Assembly: GCA_037042915.1 (NCBI GenBank)
Contig: CM073200.1
Coordinates: forward strand, 1 to 64,000
Reading direction: 5' to 3'
Length of the DNA: 64,000 nucleotides
DNA from: Auricularia sp. M13
Taxonomy: Eukaryota; Basidiomycota; Agaricomycetes; Auriculariales; Auriculariaceae
Shown here: one piece after another, positions 9,481-19,054 of the stretch
Numbering within the stretch: the stretch's first letter is position 1
How the letters are laid out: the number at the start of each line of letters is the position of its first letter
The notes under the pieces: model-generated
What the model was told of the DNA's origin: nothing
The model's database searches: none
Seen by the model: the letters and a program-made list of their open reading frames with translations, nothing else
Translations under genes and position numbers: made by a program

Positions 9481-10337
9481 TCAGTTTTCCCGTGCCCCAG
9501 GAGTGGAGGGAGGCGTGGCGTCCAGAGCCTTTTGACGCTTTGCGAGTTCCAGTCGGGCTTCTGCCTCGGCTTCGCGGGCAAGTTGCTCGCCCCAGCGCTG
9601 AGCGCCGCCTTCTTCATATGCTTTGGCAAGCCGACTTTGAGCTTCAGCCCAGGTCCACGCAGCATCGACTCCGGTCGGGGGTTCTGCCGCAGCAGCAGCG
9701 TCTGTTTTCAAAGATGTGTCCATTCGTTCGTTTAGCACGGGCAAAGCATGTGGCATCGTGGCCCGCACACGTCGTGCAAACTCGTCCGTCTAGAGTGACA
9801 TGGATGCTTCAGCAAAATGCGCAGTAGCGACGCACTTTACACTCACACTGTCCACGCCCATCCATGTTTTTACTCCCCAGAATAATGCCGCACCAGACGC
9901 GCCGACAGCGAGTGTAGCTAGTGCGATTGCCTTGAACGCGAAGAGAGTATTGTGCAATTGGGAAGTCTCCTCTTCGCCTTCTGGCAACGGTGGAGGACGA
10001 ACACCCCAGTCGTCGTCGTCCTCGCCAGCAAAGTTGAAGCTGCCGCCCGAATTCGAACCGGCGCTGTAGGGGGCGACCGGCGCTGGAGCAGCAGCAATTA
10101 CGCCAGCGTTTCCCGCGCGTCGTATGGGCGGGGCGGGTAGATCGAGGCTCAGACGCGTGGACCGAGTATACAGTCTGCGGAGCAGGAATAATGGGCCGAT
10201 TATAGCTACCTGTGCAAAATTTTCAGTCAGCACAACGAATGATTTTCGAGATTATGACGTTTGCTCACAGCAGCAAGTCCAAACACAACTTTGGGCACCT
10301 TTCGGCGCTCCGTTTCATTGGAAGGTACATCGGCCAT
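9481..10337 (-). CDS. TMEM242-like mitochondrial membrane protein
   Basis: Three exons. The first (ATG at 10337) gives MADVPSNETERRKVPKVVFGLAA. A GTGAGC intron leads to VAIIGPLFLLRRLYTRS, completing a first membrane helix. After a Gly/Asp-rich linker comes a second helix, FKAIALATLAVGASGAALFWGVKTWMGVDS. A short intron leads to TDEFARRVRATMPHALPVL, then a charged tail. The block GVKTWMGVDS-TDEF-R-MP resembles human TMEM242 (WKALGVHSMNDFRSKMQ), an assembly factor for respiratory complex I and ATP synthase. Basis: the two-helix topology and this matched block; overall similarity is modest. The start codon is only 57 bp from the stop of the upstream gene on the same strand. Confidence 0.65.
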
Positions 10338-10394
10338 CGTTCGAGGAGAAGCTGAGGAAGAGAAGGTGCACGACTCTGAACTCCGCTACGCGCC

Positions 10395-10920
10395 TCAGCG
10401 CGGGATGGACTCGAACTTGGCCAGCGCCTCAGGCCCAAGGATGTCCTTCTCGATGAAAAGCTCAACGACATCCCGTAGCCAAGTCTGGCAGTTCTTGATC
10501 TCCACATTTGACTATCGTAGTGGGTATCAGTCGGCGCATGTCAGTCTGAAATTTGCGTACTCGTAAAGGACCGTCTGTCGCATTTCGCAGAGAGGGACCA
10601 GGAGCCGGAACAGACAGTGCGATATGCTCGATCTCGTCCTGGGCGACAGGTGGATTCTCAATCACCAATTCGCCATTGCCGATCAGGTCGTTCACCAGCC
10701 CAGCGTCGATACTGCCTAGCTCATATTTGACTGGCCTGCGAGTTGAATCTACTGTATCGTAATTGCGTTTGATCTCTTGCTCGAAACCGACTCGCGAGTC
10801 GCCTGTAGCGTGGATGACTTTTCCGATGTCGTCGATGCCTGCATGTGGTATGAACAGTGCATAATGTGCTGCAAAGAGGTGCGCGGGGTATCGCAGGATA
10901 TATACGGTGCGCGTCGTCAT
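10395..10920 (-). CDS. Conserved fungal protein of unknown function
   Basis: Two exons. Exon 1 (ATG at 10920) begins MTTRTVYILRYPAHLFAAHY, followed by LFIPHAGIDDIGKVIHATGD and the strongly ordered EEIxHIALSVPAPGPSL-type stretch. A GTACGC-TAG intron leads to KNCQTWLRDVVELFIEKDIL and the end FESIPR. I recognise this layout (HATG motif, SVPAPGPS, CQTWL) as a family common in basidiomycetes and other fungi with no assigned function. The conserved Cys-Gln-Thr-Trp and His-Ala-Thr-Gly could be catalytic in a papain-like fold, but that is a guess. No signal peptide or membrane helix is apparent. Confidence 0.7.
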
Positions 10921-11055
10921 GAGTGTATGAGAACAAGAGCCACGAGAATGCTCACGGTTCCGATCCGCAGTCGCGTGGATATCTAGCAGCCTATGGCTTA
11001 CAGCAAGATCTAGATGTAGGTACAATACAGTCGAAGAACGGATATACATTTGTGT

Positions 11056-12629
11056 TCACTCGTCTTCCTCGTCCTCGAACGCGACCTTGCGTTTGCCCGG
11101 CGCCGGTTTACGAACAACGCGGGGCATGTCGTCTTCCTCTTCGCTCTCCACATCCATGTCCTCGCTCTGGTGGTCATCGACCTTGGGTGGGGGAGGCGCA
11201 GGCTCGGCCGCCGCCTTCTTGTTCGCCGCTGCCGCCTTTTTGCGGCGCTCCGCATCGCGGCGCTCGATGGCCTTGTCCATCTCTTCGAGCTCGTCCGGCG
11301 CATCGTCCATGTCCTCATGGGCTCTGCTCTTCTTCTTCTTTTTACCGGGCGAGTTCTCATCCTCGTCGCTCGTATCAGCGACGACGAAGTCGTCCGTCTT
11401 GTAGTCCTCGGCATGGTCCTCGCCGTCGTCTCGCCGTCTCTTCTTCGGACGCGATTTGCGCGGCGTATCGTCGTCGTCGCCGTGGCCGTAGAGCGTCTCG
11501 TCCAGCCCCATATCGTCGTCGTCGCTCCACACGTCCGCGGTGCGGCTCATCCTGCTCTTGCGCCTGCTCGGCGGCGCGTCCGGGTCGCGCGGCTTGCGGG
11601 GCCGGCGCTGCTTCCCCTGTGGAATGAAGCGCTCTGGCATCGACGTCTTGTTGACGATGATACTGCGCGTGGTCTTGCTATGCTTCTGGCTGAGCGCGCG
11701 TACGAGCCTGCGGTGCGCCTCGCTCTGCATGCTCACGGGTCGCACCGAGAGCTGGCCGGTGACCAGCACCTCTGACTGCAGGATCTCCGCACGTTTATGT
11801 TGCGCGACGAGGTACGTCAGACTGCCTGTGCCGCGCGACGACAGGGCGGGTTGGGACTCGGCCTGGGATGATTGCGAAGGCTGCGGTACGGGCTCGACAT
11901 TCTGCGTAACGTCGAAGAGTTCTTTCCCTAGTTGCAGACTGAGCGACCCGTCCGACCAGCGAATAAATCGGCTGTTGGATTGACGAACCTGGAAAGCAGT
12001 AGCACGGTTAGTCGAGTCAATGAGCAAGGCCGTGAGCATACCATTTCGCCGTTGGGCCCGCGCACCCATCGCCACCGAATAGTATTTTCGACTTCGAGCT
12101 TTATGCTCATGCTGCGTTCTTTCGCAGTCTCAGGGTCGCCTTCTTCGCTTTCGACGCCGTTGTAGACCTCGGGCGCGAAAGGTCTCGCGTCGAGCTTCAA
12201 ATAATTTGGGAGACGAATGATCCAGTACTGAGAAGCGGTCAACGATTAAGAGCCAAGTCCAGTGACAATACAAACCTTGCCATCCGAGCTACGCGGGAAC
12301 GGAACGTCTGGGATCTGAAGTTGTGCCTCGACCTTCTGTTCGAGGTCCGGGTCCGGCTCTCCCTCGTCCTCGTTGTATTCCAGGTGCTGCCGTCTTTGCT
12401 CTTCTTCATCGAAAAAGGGCGCAGGTGAAGCGCTGGGTGCATAGTCAGTACGCTCATGGCCGCAGCCCGCAGAAAACAATGCGCACGAGGTGGCCGCGGT
12501 TGGAGGCGCAGGCGCGGGCGCGGTGTCATCCTCGCCGAACAGGTCCTCCATCTCGACGTCTTCGCCCTGGTCTGGCGCAGCGCGCACGCCGAACGAATGG
12601 TCGGTGCCCAGCGCGTCTGCTAGCGACAT
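11056..12629 (-). CDS. LEO1: Leo1, RNA polymerase II-associated Paf1 complex subunit
   Basis: Four exons. The acidic N-terminus (ATG at 12629, MSLADALGTDHSFG) contains an in-frame 63-66 nt intron near 12430-12495 that leaves the frame open if retained. The core Leo1 domain runs WIIRLPNYLKLDARPF, ENTIRWRWVRGPNGEM and RQSNSRFIRWSDGSLSLQLG across two further introns. Then follow YLVAQHKRAEILQSE and a long basic/acidic tail (KKRRRDDGED, KKKKKSRAHED, DVESEEEDDMP) ending FEDEEDE. Family role: with Paf1 it supports transcription elongation and histone H2B ubiquitination/H3K4 methylation in the nucleus. The domain order and charged tail are standard for Leo1. Confidence 0.92.
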
Positions 12630-12847
12630 TGTCTGCGACCGAACAATCTCGGACTGGCGTCCAGGGAGTCTGAGTCGGGAGAATGCCGGTTTGTTTTTCT
12701 TCTCTTCCCGATTCGGCAAGAACAAAAAAGGGGAGCGTGTTGTTCTGAGCCCACAATCAAGTTGGATTCCGCCACACCACAATACGCTTCGAACCACCGA
12801 GGGCTGCTAGCCGCTGTTATTGTTATATTGCGCCTGGCGTGGTCGGG

Positions 12848-12860
12848 GCCGGTATAAAAG
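12848..12860 (+). promoter_or_regulatory. TATA-like box before the 130-residue hypothetical gene
   Basis: GCCGGTATAAAAGCG is a good TATA element about 145 bp upstream of the ATG at 12996, followed by a pyrimidine-rich stretch typical of fungal transcription start zones. Confidence 0.45.
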
Positions 12861-12995
12861 CGCGTCGCGTATTGAGCATGTTTTCCCCACAACCCCGCTC
12901 TCCTGCACGGCCTCGTTCCTGCACTCCACTCTTTGCACATCACATTCCCTGCTATCTGCCTCTCCCAGCACTTCAACTCCTCAAAAGTTATCATC

Positions 12996-13452
12996 ATGAA
13001 CAAGGGCACCTGCGCCGTCGCTGTCATCCGCAACCAAGTCGTCCTCGTACAAGGTCAGTTTCCCTAGCAATAACGTCCATTCTATAAGCGTCTCACACAT
13101 TCAATCTGCAGCTGCACGCAGCCACGAGATCCGCGACGGTTATATCGAAGTCGTCCAGTACAAGCCGTTTGCCAACGGCACCTTCCTCGCCGCTGCCTCG
13201 ACGCCCGCGCGGATTCCCTCCACGGACCTGCTGAGCATCCTTCCCGGCCAGCACGAAGACGTGCGTGCCGGCGAGATGCTGCAGCTCCAGGGCCGCGCCT
13301 ACGCCGAGTATCTCGACCTCGCGAGCCGCAACCAGCGCAGCCTCGAGAAGCAGTATACCTGGCTCGAGAATGGCAAGCCCGCCGCCCCGCAGGGCACTTC
13401 TATCAAGTCCTTCCAACGCCGCAACAAGCTTGCGTTCTGGCGCCGCTCGTAG
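12996..13452 (+). CDS. Hypothetical protein, about 130 residues
   Basis: Two exons. Exon 1 (ATG at 12996) gives MNKGTCAVAVIRNQVVLVQ. A GTCAGT-CAG intron leads to AARSHEIRDGYIEVVQYKPF, ending SFQRRNKLAFWRRS. No known domain recognised. The C-terminal helix LDLASRNQRSLEKQYTWLE and basic end are the only notable features. It faces Leo1 head-to-head across about 365 bp. A CT-rich, TATAAA-containing region (GGTATAAAAG near 12849) precedes the start, which supports a genuine, possibly well-expressed gene. Confidence 0.65.
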
Positions 13453-13574
13453 ACGACATGCGCACGCCCACTCTCAACGCTTTCTCGCTGTATCATTCAA
13501 GCTTCAATTGCTCTCGACTGGTCCCACATCACTGTATCTTTAGCACTCACGCTTTTACGCCCCGTATCGCCATC

Positions 13575-13706
13575 ATGTCCGTCTCGTCGCTGGTCTTGGG
13601 TTTCTTGACTGTAGCACTCGTGTGTCTGGGGTGTATCTCTATACCAAGTTTCTTCTTATTAGTCTACATAGCATCACAACTGTGGCATAAAATGAACCGT
13701 TGTTAA
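13575..13706 (+). CDS. Possible 43-residue hydrophobic small protein
   Basis: A short open frame starts at an ATG in good context (ATCATGTCC). It encodes MSVSSLVLGFLTVALVCLGC followed by a second hydrophobic segment (IPSFFLLVYIASQLW) and a short basic tail. Two apolar stretches in 43 residues would make a membrane micropeptide. It lies 122 bp after the stop of the upstream hypothetical gene, so it could equally be chance sequence in a 3' UTR. Kept as a weak candidate. Confidence 0.25.
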   Translation: MSVSSLVLGFLTVALVCLGCISIPSFFLLVYIASQLWHKMNRC

Positions 13707-13857
13707 GATCCTGGAACTTCAACCTTTCTGTAACATCTTCGAATGTTTCTTGGCGCGCGCACGAATCGACGAAATTGAATCAAAGGCGCTGTTTGGTGGT
13801 GCCGCTCTACGAAAGGCGCCTGGGCCAGGGAGTAGCAAATTATACATATCGCACGAG

Positions 13858-14693
13858 TCACCGTCCCTCCTGGCTTTCCTGCTTCAGCTTTTCCTCCAGT
13901 CGTCTTCCAAGTTTCAGCAAGACAACGCATCCAGGGAACAAGAAGCCAGACGCACCTGCGGGCCTCCAGGATCATCTGCGCCTTCCGCTCCTTCAGACTC
14001 GCCTCGCGCTTCTCAGCGCTCGTCTCCCACTTCGAGCTTCCGCCGGCTTCTGCCACTGTAGGAAGGGGCTTCGCAAGTCGATCTTCGAGGTGGAAGCGAT
14101 GAATGAGGTCAGGTGCGGGGTCATTCGTCGGCGCTGCCGTGCTCGTCCCAGGCGCTCGTATGTCGCCCTCAGCTGTTTGCGGGAATGCGGTGAAATATGA
14201 TTGTGGGGGCTGGATGGAGGGGCTTGTGAGCGACACCTGGCTGCGAGAATATGAAGTAATAAGGCGCACGCGGTCGAGAACACCTCCTCGCTCGATTATC
14301 TTGTTGCTCGTGACTTGGGCGTTGCCCGTCTTGAGCAGGTCGTAGTGTATATTCGCTCTGCAGGAATTTAGGTGATAATCTGGGTGACCGCAGAGGGACG
14401 CACCGCGGTATGTCCGGGAACGCGGCGTGTACTGTCGCTATCTAGGCCGGTCAGCAATAACTCGCAGAGCCAGACATAAAGACGCACCATATCTTCTGTG
14501 ACCTTCCGCGGCGTGAAGCCCAGTATGGGTGCGAGCGAGTCGCGTCCCGACGCATTGTCTCCACCTACAGGCGCAATTATCAGCAACCATCCTATTGGCA
14601 GGCATCAAGGGAGTGCATGCCTTTGGAGAGCCAGCGTACAAGCAGATAGATGAACGCGAATGCGACAAGGACGTTGACAATCTCAGAGGCCAT
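13858..14693 (-). CDS. CUE1: Cue1-like ER membrane protein with CUE domain (ERAD)
   Basis: Seven exons by my model. Exon 1 (ATG at 14693) is MASEIVNVLVAFAFIYLLVRWLSK, a signal anchor. Exon 2 gives GGDNASGRDSLAPILGFTPRKVTEDM. Exons 3-4 form the CUE domain (IATVHAAFPDIPR, then ANIHYDLLKTGNAQVTSNKIIERG). After a 60-nt intron follow PPQSYFTAFPQT, FHLEDRLAKPL and KERKAQMILEARRRLEEKLKQ, ending QEGR. The first intron must start with GC (AAAG|GCATGC) because no GT is available. Family role: yeast Cue1 recruits and activates the E2 Ubc7 at the ER membrane for degradation of misfolded proteins. The C-terminal RF-LED-R and basic helix correspond to the E2-binding part. Confidence 0.83.
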
Positions 14694-16079
14694 GAATTGA
14701 CGACGTGCGGCGGAGAAGAGAGTGAGAGTCGGACGTCAGCGATGTCCGCTGCTTCGGCTCTCGTTCCGCTACATCAACATGCATGCTGCACGCCGATTTT
14801 CTGCTATTGTAGCTCATCTCAGGCGACATGCGAGGCTTGGCAATGCTCAGGCGGATAATTTGCTCGTACATCTTCAAGGAATCGGCCAGCGTACATCGCG
14901 AAGCACCTGCATCCACTGTTGTGGCCATGCTCGACGATTCCCGCAGACCTTGAGCTCCTTGCATCGCTTCATCGCTTCGTATCATCTCCACTACCTCAGG
15001 CTTTGACCAGCACACCGTCATGCGCTCAGCATCTTCGTCTGCTTACGCTCGAAGATCCTGCAGGGAATGAGCTTGCTTCCTGCGCGATTATCTCGCTGCT
15101 GCTGCCGCCTGTCAGTCGCAGGGACTTTGCATGCTTTCTATAACAACACGAGGACACGCAGAGAGTCTGCTACTGGAACGGGCAACTCTCGTTTTGTGTC
15201 GCCTATCGGCCCTCTAATGAATCATCTTTACTCTTGAACTGCCAAGAACCCCTGCCGTCCTCCCCTTGGTCCTCCACAACCCTCCTGCCCTTAATCAAGC
15301 CCATATCCTCATACCAGCACCAATCTATACTCTCATCGCCCTCCACCTATGCAGTTCGAAGCGAACTCCACTTATGCACTCCACTTATGCAGGTCGAGGC
15401 GAAGCAGTCCGACCAACATTGCTATACTGACGGCGTTAGCGCCGCAGGAGCTCGGCGGGAGACCACGTCGAGACTGGCTGGAATCGAAAAGATGGATATA
15501 TACGTAGGAGCAGCCAACAGCGCTATACGTCGTATCATTCCATTGTCACCGAAGACAATGGGTTGCACACGCTTAATCCAAGTCTCAGGCTTCAGGCGTC
15601 GACCCAGAAATCGCTTACTTGGGTTGGGCAAAGCGGGTCTTCGGAGGCTCGCATAAACGGGGTCTAGCAGAGCAGAACGAAGACCGTGTGTATTTCCAGA
15701 GGCACAAGATGAGGGGCGATATTATGGATACAATTGCACGCGCACACACAAACCCGCACGTCTGTCGCCAGGCATGCGGGTTCTCAGAGCGAATAGATAG
15801 AGCATGTAGAGCGGGAGCGGCAGCATGACATCGAGCGGAAGCATGAAGTAAGGGGACGGGTGGGTGGGGGAAGAGGACGCGAGGAGGAGGGGACGGGTGC
15901 AAGAGTAGTACCAGATGAGGGCTAGCTAAACGACAACAAAAAAAAGAAGATAAAACAGATTTTGTGGGGAAAGATCACGGGGGAAGACCATTCATTCGTT
16001 CAGGAGACCGAAGAGCACGCAAAGAGGAAATGTGAGAGTACACTTGGGCGATGTCGCCCAACAATCGAGTTTGGTTAGG
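14694..16079. other. 1.4-kb region without an assignable gene
   Basis: It lies between the CUE1 start and the RXT3 stop (both minus strand). Several ORFs of 60-140 codons exist on both strands, but none shows conserved composition or motifs. The longest on the minus strand (14683-15021) contains a plausible helix (LADSLKMYEQIIRLSIAKP) but no recognisable domain and runs into the CUE1 start. A purine-rich tract and a short A-rich stretch occur near 15935-15960. There is a small direct repeat of CCACTTATGCA at 15370-15392. A lncRNA or a highly spliced gene cannot be excluded. Confidence 0.4.
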
Positions 16080-17583
16080 TCACCGTGTCCACCAGGCGCG
16101 CATGGGCCAGAAGCAGAGCCGGCCGTCCAGCCAGAGCCCGAGGCCCTTGGGGAGGAACTCTAGATCGGCGTCGCGCACGCGGCGGAGGAGCACGCGCTCT
16201 TTGGCTTTCGCGTCGGCATTGACGTCCTTCTTCTCGAGCCGCGGCACATTTGCATTGCGGGGCGACGCGGGTGCCGGTGGGGGCCCGCGGAGCGGCGCGC
16301 CATAGAGACGTATTTGCTCCTCGGGGGCCAGGGCCGGATCGACGAAGGTAAGCTCGTGCGCGCGCGAGGTGATGACGCTGTAGCGTTGCGGCGGGTTTGA
16401 ATTTGTGCTGCGCTTTCGTTTCTTCGCGACGCCATTAGTCCCCTGAGGATTTGTCTTGACAGGTGGGGAACCGTTTGGGTCTTCTGGCCGCAGGATGATC
16501 AACGGCGCTACGGCGCTCGATGCTTTGGTCGGGCGGACTGGTCGGAAGACGATGTCAGCCTTGGGCTGTGCGGGTAGGGTGGCCACAGAGGGCGGCTGCT
16601 CTGTCCTGCGACGCTTCGTCGCCGGCGCGTCAGACGGATGGGGTTGGGGGAAGAGTTTGTCGCGCATTGCAGCCGGATTGTATTTGAGCCTGGCATCGCG
16701 CGGCACGTCAGTCGGTTTGCAGCAGTGGCAAGATGAGATCGCTTACGCCACACGTCCGGACGACGCAAATACGAGGGTGGGCGCGGGGGAGCGCAGCGTG
16801 GCCCTAGCGCGAGATGCGAGCTCGCCGACGCGCTGTTTCTTGGAGGCGCAGGAGTCGGGGACATGGGAGCAGATCTGTAAATCCTGAATGAGCACTCTGG
16901 GAAGGAACCGGCGGAAGGGATTGCCACGTGGGAACGGAAGCAGAGATGGACGACCGCGAACGGCGAATCATTGTGATGGCACCGCAGCCAGCGGAGGAGT
17001 TACGCACCGAGTCTGACGTCCAGCGCGCGCCGACGACCTCGAACGCGCCTCCGTCGTGGGTGCCGCGCCAGTCCTTGCTGGCGAGCCCGGCGCTGCCGGG
17101 GGTGCCAATGAAAGCGGGGGGGCTGGGCCAGAGCCTGAGCTCGACGACTGCGGCCTGGTGCTGCGAGTGCGGCGGGGCGAGCCGGCCGGCGTGCAGCGCG
17201 GCGAGCAGCGGGCTCGAGTCGTCGCTGTAGAGCCGGGGGCCGGCGGCGACGGGCGCACCGCCCCAGAGCGGGGGATCGGCGCGTGCGGCGAGCGCGGCGG
17301 CGACGCATGCCCCCGAAAACACGACCCGCACACCCACGACGCGGCCCTCGTCGCCGCCGCCGGCAGCGAGATAAGGGAAGGGCGTGTGCGGCCAGTGGTG
17401 CGTGCCGAGGTGCAGCCGCGGGGCCGGGGCTGGCGACGGCGAGCGCGGCGGCCTGTACAGCGGCTTGGCCGGGCGCGAGGCTGGGGCGGGGCGCTGTGCC
17501 GCGAACTGCGGCGGCGGCGGGCTGGGCGGGCGGAAGAGCCTGGCGGGCGCTGGGTCGGGGTGCAGCAGTGCGGCGACGTTCAT
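16080..17583 (-). CDS. RXT3: Rxt3-like subunit of the Rpd3L/Sin3 histone deacetylase complex
   Basis: Three exons. The first (ATG at 17583) has a Pro-rich N-terminus (MNVAALLHPDPAPARLFRPP). It is followed by the Rxt3 core: RLYSDDSSPLLAALHAGRL, AAVVELRLWPSPPAF, and GTHDGGAFEVVGARW. After an intron of about 130 nt comes a helical stretch ICSHVPDSCASKKQRVGEL to LVFASGR. A second intron from GTAAGC joins VALKYNPAAMRDKLFP and a basic region with SVITSRAHELTFVDPALAPEEQ, ending MRAWWTR. Family role: chromatin regulation by recruitment within the large Rpd3 deacetylase complex. The (S/T)DDS-LxALHAG and HDG motifs are the strongest evidence. The exact acceptor of the first intron is uncertain. Confidence 0.75.
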
Positions 17584-17880
17584 CGAGGAGAAACGAGGAA
17601 ACCAAGAAGCCTGTCGGAACCTTTGCACTGTCCGCGAGGCACCGCCGTCAATGCCGATCATCTAACAGTCTATAAAACGTCACACGCCCGTTTTGCGCAA
17701 TCTCGGCTCCAGCTCTCGACACTATCCTGGGGATCATCCGTCGGGCATTCTCGCAACTGGCCTCCAGACAACGGTGTACTATGCATGGACAGCCAGGGCA
17801 TGTATTTTGGTAGTGCAATAGAGGGACATGGACATCATAGGCAGCAATGCGGACCCCCGCTCTCCCTTCGACGCAATCCA

Positions 17881-18569
17881 TTATTTCTGCGCACATTGTC
17901 AGCATATTGATAGGCAGCATAAGCTGAAGCCGCACCAGGATGATGCCGTCGAACCGCTGCTTGAACCAGGCCTGGGTCTCCTCCTTTTTGACACGGTGCG
18001 AGAAGCCAATGCGCGTCGTGGCATGCTTGCGCTTCGCAACGCGCGCGCCCGGGCGGCCCATGACGACGAAGAAGTCCATGCCAAAGATACCAATGCCCGG
18101 GTCGTAGCGGGCGCCCAGGTCGATGTGCTCCTGGATGCCAAAGCCAAAGTTGCCCGTCTCGGAGAAGTTGCGCCGACGGAGCTCGTACTCCTTGACCTTG
18201 AGGCCGCGCTCCAGGATCTCCTCCGCCTTGGGCCCGCGAATCGTCACGTGCACCGCAATCTTCTCGTTGCGACGAATGCCGAACGTGCGCACGGTGTACC
18301 GCGCCTTCGAGGTCACCGGCGTCTGCCCCGTCAACTGCTCCAGCACCTTGCTCGCACGCGTCAAACGATCGCCTGACTCGCCGACGGAGATGTCTGGGCC
18401 ACATTAGTATAGCCAAGGCGCCAGCGACGGCGGCGGCGACGCACTGATGACGAGCTTCTCAATGCGGAGCTCCTTCATGGGGTTCGTGGGGGCGGTCTTG
18501 CTGTCGGCCTGCAGCAACGAGCATAAGCGACACAGTCCCCCCAGCCCTGCGGCCGCGACGACGGACCAT
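17881..18569 (-). CDS. RPL11: 60S ribosomal protein L11 (uL5)
   Basis: The protein reads [42 protein letters not shown] and on to [10 protein letters not shown], the full uL5 sequence of about 175 residues with no gaps. The first coding exon appears to be the ATG codon alone (18567-18569). It is followed by a 58-nt GTCCGT-CAG intron, because the frame upstream of GCCGACAGC has no Met. A second intron splits the Asn codon of VIN. The last 57-nt intron (GTGCGG-CAG) leaves only the final AAA TAA in the last exon. Family role: a 60S central protuberance component that binds 5S rRNA with uL18. Confidence 0.93.
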
Positions 18570-19054
18570 TCTAGCGGAGGTCCCACTTGCACGGGTTTTG
18601 GGCGAGTTGTGTTGATGAGAAGAGAAACGGGACTCCGTATAAGGTTGCTTCCGAGTCACCGCCGGACTCTCCCGCGATGCGAACAAACCCGCATCCCAGT
18701 CACCACAAAGTCACTGCGGTTCCGTCAATGAGCAAGATATCTGTCTCATCATTTTATGGGATCTAGAAATGCTCAGGGGACGCACTCTCCGGCGTGACTT
18801 GAATACTGGAGTCAACGCCTCACATGACAACAGTTTTAGGGACCGGGAGTCAAACCATGTCCACGCCGATACTTATTTGGTCAATGGGTAGTGCGGAGAG
18901 GGGGCGAGAGACAGACCTGAACGTATCCAAATAGTAGAATAACCACCCAAATACTGAGCGTACAACATGCATTCAATGGATAACAAAGGACTAGATCCCA
19001 CAGAGCACAACCACCTCGCATTTACAAAGAGAAATACGATATAAAACAAGGCTG
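18570..19054. other. Intergenic region: RPL11 promoter and BRN1 3' end
   Basis: 485 bp between the RPL11 start and the condensin stop, both on the minus strand. The part nearest RPL11 holds a TATA-like TATACGG and a pyrimidine-rich stretch on the minus strand, as expected of a ribosomal protein promoter. Nothing else recognised. Confidence 0.5.

Noticed and set aside
15234-15656. 140-codon plus-strand ORF as a gene
   Set aside because: Low-information Ser/Pro/Leu composition, no motif, no splice partners, and it starts in an untranscribed-looking spacer.
17056-17910. 284-codon plus-strand open frame
   Set aside because: Antisense of the RXT3 first exon and the spacer before RPL11; Arg/Gly/Ala-rich with no motif.
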